Assembly (NCBI GenBank): GCA_049324875.1
Contig: JBMONC010000072.1
Coordinates: 1-64,000, forward strand
From: JAWLHU01 sp049324875
Lineage (GTDB): Bacteria > Bacillota > Sulfobacillia > Symbiobacteriales > Symbiobacteriaceae
Direction of reading: 5' to 3'
DNA: 64,000 nt
In this document: positions 1-7,567 of the stretch, piece by piece
Layout: each line of letters opens with the position of its first letter
How positions within the stretch are numbered: the first letter of the stretch is position 1
Position numbers and translations under genes: made by a program
The notes under the pieces: model-generated
Told to the model about the DNA's origin: nothing
What the model saw: only the letters and a program-made list of their open reading frames with translations
The model's database searches: none

Positions 1-2
1 CG

Positions 3-530
3 GGGGAAGGAGTGCTTCACCGTACGGCACCGGGTACACCCTTTTCTGTGCGGACCCTGATCGACTTGATGATCCGCCAGAGTGACAACATCGCACGGAA
101 CATGCTGCTCCGCCGGTTCGGTGCACGGCAGGTATTCCACTACGCGGAGCGGTTGGGGGCCAGAACCCCCCCACTGGATCCCAGCACCCCGGCGACCACC
201 CCCAAGGAGATGGCTCGGCTCCTCGAGCAGTTGTACAGCGGAGCCATACCCGATGAAGAGCTGTCGGCATGGCTCATCTGGCTGTTAGCGACCACCAGGT
301 TCGATAACCGGATCGCCGCCGGGGTCCCCCGCGGGGTCAGAGTCGCCCATAAGATTGGCTCCCGACCCGCTGTCGTGCACGACGTCGGCCTGGTGTTTGT
401 GCCGGGACGCCCCTTCGTGCTCGCCGTTTTCAGCAGCGGTGTGGACGAAAAGGCTGCCGAAAGGGTGATTCAACGGGTGGCGCGGGAAGCCTATCGGGAG
501 TTTCGGCGCCTTGGGGGCCGCGGAGAATGA
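3..530 (+). CDS. Serine hydrolase of the class A beta-lactamase fold (5'-truncated)
   Basis: This is the C-terminal part of a penicillin-recognising serine hydrolase; the frame is open to the window edge, so the start and the SxxK nucleophile motif lie upstream. The visible part carries the SDN motif (IRQSDNIARNML) typical of the second catalytic element, followed by a KTG-like motif read here as HKIGS, with Thr replaced by Ile. About 175 residues remain of a domain that is usually about 260. It could be a beta-lactamase, a D,D-peptidase or a non-enzymatic relative; the altered KTG box argues against assuming beta-lactam hydrolysis. It converges with the kinase gene on the opposite strand. 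Confidence 0.75.
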   Translation, partial: GEGVLHRTAPGTPFSVRTLIDLMIRQSDNIARNMLLRRFGARQVFHYAERLGARTPPLDPSTPATTPKEMARLLEQLYSGAIPDEELSAWLIWLLATTRFDNRIAAGVPRGVRVAHKIGSRPAVVHDVGLVFVPGRPFVLAVFSSGVDEKAAERVIQRVAREAYREFRRLGGRGE

Positions 531-568
531 GGGCGGCTGCCGCAGGTAGGCTGCCACCACGCACCGAT

Positions 569-583
569 GGCGGTCGGACCGCC
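569..583. terminator. Short hairpin between convergent genes
   Basis: GGCGGT-cgg-ACCGCC forms a six-base-pair stem in the 60-base gap between the hydrolase (plus) and the kinase (minus). No T run follows on either strand, so a terminator role is only suggested by position. Confidence 0.3.
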
Positions 584-590
584 CTGTTCA

Positions 591-1565
591 TCAAGATGCG
601 CCCTCGTGGAAGGCGGCGGCCAAGTTCGCCACAGCCTCCGGCGTCAGGGCCCCGGCTATCTCCAGGGCCATGACCAGGGCGCCCGCCAGAGGCGGGAGCG
701 CCGGCTGTTCCACCCGGGCGCCGGGCGCCATCTCCGCCAGTGCCGCCGTGAACGGCTTCAGCAGGAGATCTCCCACCCGGAAGACGCCGCCGGTCGGGAA
801 GACGGGTGGATCGATCAGACCCAACTGCCGCACCACGGAGGCTGCAATCTCGGCCAGGCCCCGGGCGCCCTGCTCCAGGATCGCCAGGGCGGTCGGATCC
901 CCGGCCCGGGCCGTCTCCGCGATCAGCGGCACCAGGGCGGCCACCTCGGGGCGCCCCGCCCGGCCGTTGTACAGGGTCATCCGCATCTCCCAGGGATCGC
1001 TCGCCCCAAAGTGCTGCAGCAGCACCGGGGTCAGGGCCGTGGGCGGCCTGCGCCCCTGATGGGCCTTCAGGACCGCGATCATCGCCTGCCGCCCCAACTC
1101 GTAGCCGCTGCCCTCATCATCCAGCAGGTAGCCGTGGCCCCCGGCCAGCACAGACCGCCCCTGCCCGTCATGCCCCCAGGCCGCCGAGCCGCCCCCGGCA
1201 ATGACCACCACGCCGGGCCCGCCGCTGGGGTCGGCGCCGCGGAGGTTGGTCACGATGTCGCCTACCACCTGCAGGTGCTCGGGCTGCACCCGCTCCCGGA
1301 GCCAGCCCTCCAGGAACTCGACCCGGGTCCGGCCGCCGGTCAGGCCCAGGCAGGCGGAGACCAACCGCCCCCCCGGCGGGATGGCGGGCAGCAGGCTGTC
1401 CAGCACCCCGGTGATCGCCGCCCGGCACCGCTCCCGTCCTGCCTCGGTCCCCATCGAATCCCAGGCCCCCGCCGTCACCCGGGCGACCACCCGCCCGGTC
1501 AGATCTGCCAGCGCCGCCTTGGTGGCTGTCTGTCCGCCGTCGACACCCAGCACATAACCGTTCAT
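591..1565 (-). CDS. BadF/BadG/BcrA/BcrD-family ATPase, N-acetylhexosamine kinase-like
   Basis: A sugar kinase of the ASKHA fold, close in pattern to N-acetylglucosamine kinases. The N-terminal phosphate-binding motif VLGVDGGQTATKAAL is followed by GLTGG, a second phosphate loop near GVVVIAGGGSAAWG and the LLDDEGSGYELG motif that is characteristic of this family. Length (324 aa) is normal. ATG at 1565 is chosen because GAGGTG lies about 6 bases upstream; a GTG nine bases earlier overlaps the nanE stop. With nanE directly upstream, a role in phosphorylating an N-acetylhexosamine (ManNAc, GlcNAc or a cell-wall amino sugar) is likely; the precise substrate cannot be read from sequence. Confidence 0.8.
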   Translation of the reverse strand: MNGYVLGVDGGQTATKAALADLTGRVVARVTAGAWDSMGTEAGRERCRAAITGVLDSLLPAIPPGGRLVSACLGLTGGRTRVEFLEGWLRERVQPEHLQVVGDIVTNLRGADPSGGPGVVVIAGGGSAAWGHDGQGRSVLAGGHGYLLDDEGSGYELGRQAMIAVLKAHQGRRPPTALTPVLLQHFGASDPWEMRMTLYNGRAGRPEVAALVPLIAETARAGDPTALAILEQGARGLAEIAASVVRQLGLIDPPVFPTGGVFRVGDLLLKPFTAALAEMAPGARVEQPALPPLAGALVMALEIAGALTPEAVANLAAAFHEGAS

Positions 1566-1570
1566 GACGC

Positions 1571-2263
1571 TCACCTCATAACCGCCAGGAACCGGGCGGT
1601 AATCTCAACCGGGTTTGTGATCGCTGTGCCGACGACGACGGCATGAGCACCGGCGGCCAACGCCGCCCGGGCCTGCTCGGGGGTCCAGATCCGCCCCTCC
1701 GCCACCACCGGCTTCGGCTGGGCGCGGACCAGTGCCTCCACCAGGGCCAGATCGGGTCCGGCGGTCGGGAGCACCGCCGTCTCCGGGGTATAGCCCGAGA
1801 GGGTCGATGCGACCAGGTCGGCGCCCAGCCTTGCAGCCAGCACCCCCTCCTCCAGCGTGGCGCAGTCCGCCATCACCAGCACCTTCAACTCCAGCCGAAT
1901 CCGCTGGATCAGCTCGCCCAGCGCCTCGGGGTCCGGGCGCTGGCAGGCGGCGCAGGAGAGGGCGACAATGTCGGCGCCCGCCTCCGCAACCCGCCGGGCG
2001 GAGGCGAAATCGGGGGTGATGATCTCGGCCCCGGTGCGGGGGTCGATCTGCTTCTCAATGCCGATGATCGGCAGCCTCACCCGGTGCCGGATCGCGGCGA
2101 TATCGACAGCCCCATTCGCCCGGATCCCGGCGGCCCCCGCCTGTTCAGCCGCTGCCGCCATCGCTGCCATGAAGACGGGGCCGAAAAGGGGACTCTCCTC
2201 CCGCGCCTGGCAGGAGACGATCAGCTTCCCCTTCAAGCCCCCGATCAACGGTCGAACATCCAC
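1571..2263 (-). CDS. nanE: N-acetylmannosamine-6-phosphate 2-epimerase
   Basis: A TIM-barrel epimerase converting ManNAc-6-P to GlcNAc-6-P, 230 aa as is usual. Family hallmarks are visible: LKGKLIVSCQA near the N-terminus, the GIRANGAVDI stretch, IIGIEKQ (carrying the Glu-Lys catalytic region), VMADCATLEEG and the C-terminal VVAEGRIWTPEQA plus VVVGTAITNP phosphate-binding loop. The start is a GTG at 2263 with GGGGCAGG upstream. It overlaps the region in front of the kinase gene and is probably translationally coupled to it. The pair suggests salvage of an N-acetylated amino sugar. No sialic acid lyase (nanA) is present in the window, so the upstream source of ManNAc-6-P is unknown. Confidence 0.92.
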   Translation of the reverse strand: MDVRPLIGGLKGKLIVSCQAREESPLFGPVFMAAMAAAAEQAGAAGIRANGAVDIAAIRHRVRLPIIGIEKQIDPRTGAEIITPDFASARRVAEAGADIVALSCAACQRPDPEALGELIQRIRLELKVLVMADCATLEEGVLAARLGADLVASTLSGYTPETAVLPTAGPDLALVEALVRAQPKPVVAEGRIWTPEQARAALAAGAHAVVVGTAITNPVEITARFLAVMR

Positions 2264-2473
2264 ATCTACCTGCCCCTTACTGCCAGCAGTACCATCCAGG
2301 GTAACGGCGGCCGGTTCGCTGCGTCGTCAGTTCCTTCTCTGCGCTTCCATCAGTTCCTCTCTGATCTCTTGTTTTGTCCTTCATGATCATACGTCAAACA
2401 AGAGTCCCGACCGAAGAGCAGGAAAAGGCCAGGAGAGGGTGTGTGGGACCCCACACCACCCCACACAAGGAGC

Positions 2474-2503
2474 GAGCCCGGGCGGCAGCTGCCGTCCGGG
2501 CTC
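2474..2503. repeat. 30-base palindrome (GAGCCCGG arms)
   Basis: The arms at 2474-2488 and 2489-2503 are reverse complements except for one G-T pair, with no spacer. In RNA it would make a long hairpin closed by a small loop. The T content after it is too low for a standard intrinsic terminator on either strand. It may be a leader structure of the DeoR operon or a dimeric protein site. Confidence 0.5.
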
Positions 2504-2718
2504 ATCTGCGGACCGGACCCTTTACCACCCTCCCCTTCCAGGCGATCATGCCCCCGCTAGCCGGCAGGCCTGGGCCGAGCGGTTGCCGCTGCGGCAGGGG
2601 CCTCCCGCCTGGTTCAGGGGCGCTCACCGCCCCTCGGTCAGCCTTAAGACGTCCGCTTCGCACCTCTGTGACTGTAAGAAAAATGTTGTGGTTTTAGGAG
2701 GATTACCAGAAGGATTGT

Positions 2719-2744
2719 TGTGGACTTATGTGGAATTGTGTGGA
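2719..2744 (+). promoter_or_regulatory. Three TGTGGA direct repeats at 10-base spacing (candidate DeoR operator)
   Basis: TGTGGA occurs at 2719, 2729 and 2739, exactly one helical turn apart, 40-65 bases before the chosen DeoR start. Another TTGTGG lies near 2685. DeoR-family proteins often bind short direct or inverted repeats near their own promoters, so autoregulation is a reasonable inference. Confidence 0.5.
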
Positions 2745-2783
2745 CAAAACCGGGTGAGCAAGATGCCAGACGGGGGGACGACC

Positions 2784-3584
2784 GTGAGCAACGTCATTGC
2801 GGCAGCACGCCGGCTACAGATCAGCCAGATCGTCGCGCAGGAGGGACAGGTGCGGGTGGCCGATCTCGTGGAGCGGTTTCAGGTCTCCGACGAGACGATC
2901 CGGCGGGACCTGGCGGAGCTGGAAGCGCAGGGGCTGGTGGAGCGGAACTACGGCGGGGCGGTGCTGAAGAGCCGCAACGGGGTGGGGCCGCTGCTCCCCC
3001 CGCTGGAGGAGCGCCAGACCACCCACCAGGCGGAGAAGGAGCAGATTGGCCGGCTGGGCGCAGGCCTGGTGAGACCGGGGAATGTGGTGATTCTGGACGC
3101 AGGCTCCACCACCCGGCAGGTGGCCCGCTTCCTGACGACGATTCCCCGCCTGACGGTGATCACCAACGACCTGGCCATCGCCGATGAGATGCGCACCGCG
3201 GAGGATATCCGGGTGCTGGTCACAGGCGGCTATCTCAAGCCCCGCAGCCGGTCGCTGATCGGGCCGGAGGCGGTCTCCTTCCTGCAGCGGTACCATGCCG
3301 ACATCCTCTTCCTGGGCGCCAGCGGCATCTCGCTGGACCGGGGGTTAACCGCTTCCGACATGTTTGAGGCCGAGGTGAAGACCACCATGCTGCGGGCGGC
3401 GCGCCTCGCCGTCCTGGCGGTGGATCACTCCAAGTTCGGACGCACCCACCTGGCTTCCTTTGCACCCGTAAGCGGCGTCAACACCATCATCACCGACGGT
3501 GCGGCCCCCGCCGATATGGTGGCCGCCCTGCGGGGGATGGGGGTGGAGGTCCTGCTGGCAGCGGAGCCCAACGGTGACGTTTGA
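2784..3584 (+). CDS. DeoR/GlpR-family transcriptional regulator
   Basis: A sugar-phosphate-responsive repressor of 266 aa. The N-terminal winged HTH includes VRVADLVERFQVSDETIRRDL (family signature, roughly residues 23-43), followed by the effector domain with VILDAGSTT (phosphosugar-binding loop), VITNDLAIADE, VLVTGGYLKPRSRSLIGPEA and AVDHSKFGR, all typical DeoRC motifs. GTG at 2784 is preferred because GGGGGG sits 6 bases upstream and the HTH then begins at the usual distance; upstream in-frame GTG (2754) and ATG (2763) lack a good ribosome-binding site. It is the first gene of the TRAP/catabolic operon, 25 bases before dctP, and probably represses it until a phosphorylated intermediate accumulates. 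Confidence 0.88.
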   Translation: MSNVIAAARRLQISQIVAQEGQVRVADLVERFQVSDETIRRDLAELEAQGLVERNYGGAVLKSRNGVGPLLPPLEERQTTHQAEKEQIGRLGAGLVRPGNVVILDAGSTTRQVARFLTTIPRLTVITNDLAIADEMRTAEDIRVLVTGGYLKPRSRSLIGPEAVSFLQRYHADILFLGASGISLDRGLTASDMFEAEVKTTMLRAARLAVLAVDHSKFGRTHLASFAPVSGVNTIITDGAAPADMVAALRGMGVEVLLAAEPNGDV

Positions 3585-3609
3585 TTCACATCAGAAGGGG
3601 GAGAGTTTC

Positions 3610-4665
3610 GTGAAGCGGACCCGTCTTTCCATGGTTCTGGCCCTCGCGCTCGCCTTCGCCCTGACAGCCCTTGCCGGCTGCGGCGGCACCAAGAGCACCA
3701 CCGACCCGGCCAAGACGAATGAGACCAAGCCCGCCCAGCAGGAGACCAAGAAGGAGAAGCCCTCGTTCACCCTGCGCCTGGCGGAAAACCAGGCGGCCGA
3801 CTACCCGACCACCATCGGCGACCTGGACTTCGCCAAGCGGGTCGCGGAGAAGACCAACGGCCGGATCAAGATCGACGTCTACCATGGCGCCCAGCTGGGC
3901 GATGAGAAGACGGTGATCGAGCAGATTCAGCTCGGCGCCATTGACTTCGCCCGGGTCAACGTGCAGCCGCTGGGCGAGTTCTCCAAGAAGATCGGCGTCC
4001 TCAACCTGCCCTACCTCTTCGACAGCGAGGAGCACCTGTGGAAGGTGCTGAACGGCCCCATCGGCCAGGAGATCCTGGACAGCCTGGCCGGCTCCAGGAT
4101 GGTGGGCCTCACCTATTATGACTCGGGCGCCCGCAGCTTCTACAACTCCAAGCGGGAGGCGAAGGTCCCCGCCGATCTGAAGGGGCTGAAGATCCGGGTG
4201 CAGCAGTCCAACCTGATGGTCGACCTGGTCAACGCCCTGGGCGCCTCGGCCACCCCGATGGCCTACGGCGAGGTGTACAACGGCCTGAAGTCGGGCGTCA
4301 TCGACGGCGCGGAGAACAACTGGCCCTCCTACTACTCCACCAGCCACTACGAGGTGGCGAAGTTCATCACCCTCGACTACCACACCCGCAGCCCTGAGGT
4401 GATCATCGCCTCCCAGGCGCTCTGGGACAAGCTGGACGCCGAGGACCGGCAGATCATCCTCGAGGCGGCCAAGGCCTCCACCGAGGTCCAGCGGAAGGCC
4501 TGGAAGGAGTACGAGCAGAAGTCGATCGACAAGGTGAAGGCCGCCGGCAACACCATCACCGAGGTGACCGACCTGAAGGCCTGGCAGGATGCGGTGGCGG
4601 GCCTCTACGACACCCACGGCGCCAGCTTCAAGGATCTGATCGCCAAGATCAAGGCCGCCAAGTAG
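3610..4665 (+). CDS. dctP: TRAP transporter solute-binding lipoprotein (DctP family)
   Basis: The extracytoplasmic binding protein of a tripartite ATP-independent transporter. The start is a GTG with AGAAGGGGAGAG upstream. The N-terminus has KRTR, a hydrophobic core and the lipobox LAGC (Cys24), so the mature protein is a membrane-anchored lipoprotein; a charged Lys/Glu/Pro linker follows. DctP features include LRLAENQAADYPT, DVYHGAQLGDEKTVIEQIQLGAIDFARV and the ligand-binding stretch LKGLKIRVQQSNLMVD with its conserved Arg, then GVIDGAENNW. The family generally carries carboxylate ligands bound by that Arg, so a sugar acid is a likely substrate. The neighbours dctQ, dctM and uronate/inositol-type enzymes support this. 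Confidence 0.93.
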   Translation: MKRTRLSMVLALALAFALTALAGCGGTKSTTDPAKTNETKPAQQETKKEKPSFTLRLAENQAADYPTTIGDLDFAKRVAEKTNGRIKIDVYHGAQLGDEKTVIEQIQLGAIDFARVNVQPLGEFSKKIGVLNLPYLFDSEEHLWKVLNGPIGQEILDSLAGSRMVGLTYYDSGARSFYNSKREAKVPADLKGLKIRVQQSNLMVDLVNALGASATPMAYGEVYNGLKSGVIDGAENNWPSYYSTSHYEVAKFITLDYHTRSPEVIIASQALWDKLDAEDRQIILEAAKASTEVQRKAWKEYEQKSIDKVKAAGNTITEVTDLKAWQDAVAGLYDTHGASFKDLIAKIKAAK

Positions 4666-4682
4666 CCAAGTGGCAAGTGGCA

Positions 4683-4719
4683 AGGGGCAGGGGATCCGGT
4701 CTTCCGGCCCTCTGCCCCT
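4683..4719 (+). promoter_or_regulatory. Hairpin in the dctP-dctQ spacer
   Basis: AGGGGCAGGGG pairs with the downstream CCCTCTGCCCCT, with an inner CCGG-tctt-CCGG extension. Stems between the binding-protein and permease genes commonly protect or attenuate mRNA, giving more binding protein than permease. No T run follows, so partial termination is less likely than 3' stabilisation. Function is inferred from position. Confidence 0.5.
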
Positions 4720-4751
4720 CTTCTCACAGCTCCGTTGAAGGAGGGTTGGGT

Positions 4752-5231
4752 TTGAAACAGGCCTACTTGCTCTTGCGCCGGCTCACCGAGTGGCTGGGCA
4801 TGCTCTTGCTCTTCACCATGGTGGTGATCGTCTTCACCCAGGTGATCACCCGCTACTTCTTCAATTACACACCGCCCTGGTCGGAGGAGGTCGCCCTGCT
4901 CCTCATGGTCTGGTTCGGCTTCCTGGGCATGGCGATCGGTGTGGCCGAGCGGCTCCACCTGCGGATCGACGTGCTGACCGAGGGGCTGCCCGCCTGGATC
5001 AAGACCTTTCTGAACCGGCTCTCCCGGGCGATGGTGCTGCTGGTGGGGCTCTTCATGGTCTGGGAGGGGTGGAAGCTGGTCCAGGTGACCCACCTCTCCA
5101 CCATGGCCGGTACCAAGCTGCCCTCCAGCGTGCTCTACCTGGTGATCCCGATCTCCGGCTTCCTGATCATTGTCCACACATTCCTGCAGGCGCTGGGCAT
5201 CGACACGAACCGGGTGGGGGGTGAGAGCTGA
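4752..5231 (+). CDS. dctQ: TRAP transporter small permease (DctQ family)
   Basis: A 159-aa four-helix membrane protein. The start is a TTG at 4752 with GGAGGG six bases upstream. Hydrophobic segments cover LGMLLLFTMVVIVFTQVITRYFF, EEVALLLMVWFGFLGMAIGV, MVLLVGLFMVWEGW and a C-terminal YLVIPISGFLIIVHTF. DctQ landmarks ITRYFFN followed by PWSEEVA are present. DctQ partners with DctM to form the permease used by the DctP protein. Its stop overlaps the dctM start (TGATG at 5229-5233), indicating translational coupling. Confidence 0.92.
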   Translation: MKQAYLLLRRLTEWLGMLLLFTMVVIVFTQVITRYFFNYTPPWSEEVALLLMVWFGFLGMAIGVAERLHLRIDVLTEGLPAWIKTFLNRLSRAMVLLVGLFMVWEGWKLVQVTHLSTMAGTKLPSSVLYLVIPISGFLIIVHTFLQALGIDTNRVGGES

Positions 5232-6529
5232 TGGAGACCACTGTCGCGATCTGGATCCTGATCGGCGGCTTCCTGCTGCTGCTGGTGCTGCGGGTGCCGG
5301 TCGCCTTTGCCATGATCGCCTCCTCTGTGGCCACCGCCTGGTACATGGACCTGCCCATCGCCGTGCTGGCCCAGCGGATGGTGAGCGGCATCAACAGCTT
5401 TTCGCTCCTGGCGATCCCGTTCTTCATCCTCGCCGGTGAGATCATGGGGGCCGGCGGCATATCCCGCCGGTTGATCGACCTCTCCAACGTGCTGGTGGGG
5501 CGGGTTCGGGGCGGTCTGGCCATCGTCAACGTGGCCGCCTCCATGTTCTTCGGCGGCATCTCGGGCTCCTCGGTGGCCGACACCTCCTCGATCGGCTCGG
5601 TGCTGATCCCGATGATGAAGGAGAAGGGGTACGACACCGACTACGCGGTGGGGGTCACCATCTCCAGCTCGGCCCAGGGGATCCTGGTCCCCCCTAGCCA
5701 CAACATGATCATCTACTCGCTGGCGGCCGGCTCCACCGTCTCGGTGGCGGCCATGTTCGCCGGCGGTCTCCTGCCGGGGGTCTTCCTGGGCCTGGCGCTG
5801 ATGGTCACCAGCTATGTGATCGCCGTGCGGCGGAACTACCCCCGGGAGGCGGCCGTGCCCTGGAGCCAGGCCTGGCGGACCATCCGGGAGGCGGTGGTGG
5901 GGCTGCTCACCGCTGTGATCATCATGGTGGGCGTGCTGACCGGCATCTTCACCGCCACCGAGTCCTCGGCCGTTGCCGTGGTCTACGCCCTGGCGATCGC
6001 CATCTTCTTCTACCGGGAGATGACCTGGGCCAAGTTTGTCCAGTCGCTGCTCAACAGCCTGCGCACCCTGGCGATCGTGGTGGCGCTGATCGCCGCCTCC
6101 AGCGCCTTCGGCTGGCTGCTGGCCCTGCTGAAGGTGCCCGCCCTGGTGACCGACACCCTGCTGGGCCTCTCCAGCAGCCCCTATGTGGTGATGCTGGTGG
6201 TCAACATCGTGCTCCTGCTGCTGGGCATGATCATGGACATGGCGCCCCTGATCCTGATCACCACCCCGATCCTGCTGCCGGTGGCCACCGGCATCGGCAT
6301 GGACCCCGTCCACTTCGGCATTGTGATGATGCTCAACCTCTCCATCGGCCTGCTCACCCCGCCGGTGGGCTCGACCCTCTTCGTCGGCTCCGCCATCGGG
6401 AACATCTCCATTGAGCGGGCGGCCAAGGGGACGATTCCCTTCTACGTGACGATGTTTGTCGTGCTAATGATCATCACCTACTTCCCGGCTACGTTCATGT
6501 GGGTGCCGCGCCTGATGCTGGGCTACTAA
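5231..6529 (+). CDS. dctM: TRAP transporter large permease (DctM family)
   Basis: A 432-aa polytopic subunit that carries the Na+- or H+-coupled substrate path. Family motifs include LRVPVAFAMIASS, SFSLLAIPFFILAGEIM, GGLAIVNVAASMFFGGISGSSVADTSSIGSVLIPMM, ILVPPSHNMIIYS and GMIMDMAPLILITTPILLPV, followed by the closing HFGIVMMLNLSIGLLTPPVG. Its length matches the family. It is translated from an ATG overlapping the dctQ stop and lies 17 bases before the aldolase-fold gene, so transport and catabolism are one transcription unit. Confidence 0.95.
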   Translation: METTVAIWILIGGFLLLLVLRVPVAFAMIASSVATAWYMDLPIAVLAQRMVSGINSFSLLAIPFFILAGEIMGAGGISRRLIDLSNVLVGRVRGGLAIVNVAASMFFGGISGSSVADTSSIGSVLIPMMKEKGYDTDYAVGVTISSSAQGILVPPSHNMIIYSLAAGSTVSVAAMFAGGLLPGVFLGLALMVTSYVIAVRRNYPREAAVPWSQAWRTIREAVVGLLTAVIIMVGVLTGIFTATESSAVAVVYALAIAIFFYREMTWAKFVQSLLNSLRTLAIVVALIAASSAFGWLLALLKVPALVTDTLLGLSSSPYVVMLVVNIVLLLLGMIMDMAPLILITTPILLPVATGIGMDPVHFGIVMMLNLSIGLLTPPVGSTLFVGSAIGNISIERAAKGTIPFYVTMFVVLMIITYFPATFMWVPRLMLGY

Positions 6530-6546
6530 CTAGAGAAGGTGTTGCC

Positions 6547-7566
6547 ATGAAGTCCCAATTTGTCACAGGGTGCTATCTGCCGGATCTTGTCTTCGACCGG
6601 GTGACCGACCTGCGGGTGGAGCGGCCGGAGTTGGTGGAGGCCGAAGCGGCGGCTCGCCGGCGGCGCTCCAGGCTGACCCGGGACGGGCGGCTGGTGATCC
6701 TGGCGGCCGACCACCCCGCCCGGAACGTGGTGCGGGCGGGGAGCGATCCGCTGGGCATGGGAGACCGCCGGGCCTATCTGGAGCGAATCGTGCGGGTGAT
6801 CAGCCACCCCGAGGTGGATGGGGTGATGGCCACCCCGGACATCATCGATGACCTGCTGCTGATCAACTTCCTGGTGAAGGAGGCGGGCGGCGCCAGCTTC
6901 CTGGATGAGAAGGTGCTGATGGGCTGCCTCAACCGGGGGGGCCTGGCCGGCGCCGCCTGGGAGCTGGATGACTTCCAGACCGCCCACACCCCGGCCCGCA
7001 TCGCCGCCATGGGGATCGATGCGGCCAAGATGATGTTCCGCCTCAACCTGAAGGAGCGGGACTCGGCCCGGGCGGTGGAGTACTGCGCCCGTTGGATCAC
7101 GGAGCTGAACGGACTGGGGGTGCCCTCCTTCCTGGAGGCGCTGCCGGTGGTGCACGATGGGTCGGGTTGGCGGATGAAGCTGGAGCCGGATGACCTGATC
7201 CGGGTGGTGGGGGTGGCCAGCGCCCTGGGCGACCTGTCGGCCCGGATATGGCTGAAGCTGCCCTACACGCCGGAGTTCGAGCGGGTGGCCCGGGCGACCA
7301 CCCTGCCGATCCTGATGCTCGGCGGCGAGAGCCACGGGCAGCCGGGGTTGGTATTGGAGCAGATCTACCGGGCGATGCGGGCGGGCTCCAACGTGCGGGG
7401 CGCCCTGGTGGGCCGGAACGTGATCTGGCCCGGCGAGCTGGACCCGCAGGCGGTGGCGGTGGGGGTCGCCCGGGTGGTGCGGGGCGGCACCCTGGAGGAG
7501 GGGCTGGCGGCGATGGAGGCGGCGATGGACCGCGACCTGGACGCCATGACCAGCCTGTTCCGCTGA
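6547..7566 (+). CDS. Cgl0159-like (beta/alpha)8 aldolase-fold protein
   Basis: A 339-aa protein resembling the Cgl0159 family of class I aldolase-like barrels that are found in inositol-catabolic clusters. Recognisable pieces are GRLVILAADHPARNVV, VDGVMATPDIIDDLL, VLMGCLNRGG, the Lys-containing GIDAAKMMFRLNL and the late LPILMLGGESHG. I assign it to cleavage of a phosphorylated keto-acid by analogy with IolJ; no experiment-based substrate can be inferred. The ATG has AGAAGGTG upstream. It precedes the FGGY kinase by 4 bases (TGATATG), consistent with the kinase making the phosphosugar that this enzyme cleaves. Confidence 0.72.
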   Translation: MKSQFVTGCYLPDLVFDRVTDLRVERPELVEAEAAARRRRSRLTRDGRLVILAADHPARNVVRAGSDPLGMGDRRAYLERIVRVISHPEVDGVMATPDIIDDLLLINFLVKEAGGASFLDEKVLMGCLNRGGLAGAAWELDDFQTAHTPARIAAMGIDAAKMMFRLNLKERDSARAVEYCARWITELNGLGVPSFLEALPVVHDGSGWRMKLEPDDLIRVVGVASALGDLSARIWLKLPYTPEFERVARATTLPILMLGGESHGQPGLVLEQIYRAMRAGSNVRGALVGRNVIWPGELDPQAVAVGVARVVRGGTLEEGLAAMEAAMDRDLDAMTSLFR

Positions 7567-7567
7567 T

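Larger units (their letters stand above)
2264..2783. other. 520-base intergenic region with two hairpins between nanE and the DeoR gene
   Basis: No gene was found here. It separates divergent nanE (minus) and the DeoR-led operon (plus), so both promoters should be inside. Visible structure: a hairpin GTGTGGG-ac-CCCACAC at 2441-2456; a 30-base near-perfect palindrome at 2474-2503 (15-base arms, one G-T pair); and phased TGTGGA repeats at 2719-2744. A 5' leader on the DeoR mRNA is possible. I found neither the T-box consensus nor a riboswitch that I recognise. Confidence 0.5.

Noticed and set aside
2264..2783. T-box or metabolite riboswitch in front of the DeoR gene
   Set aside because: The GGTGGNACCGCG T-box core and the known riboswitch cores that I can recall are not present; only simple hairpins are visible.
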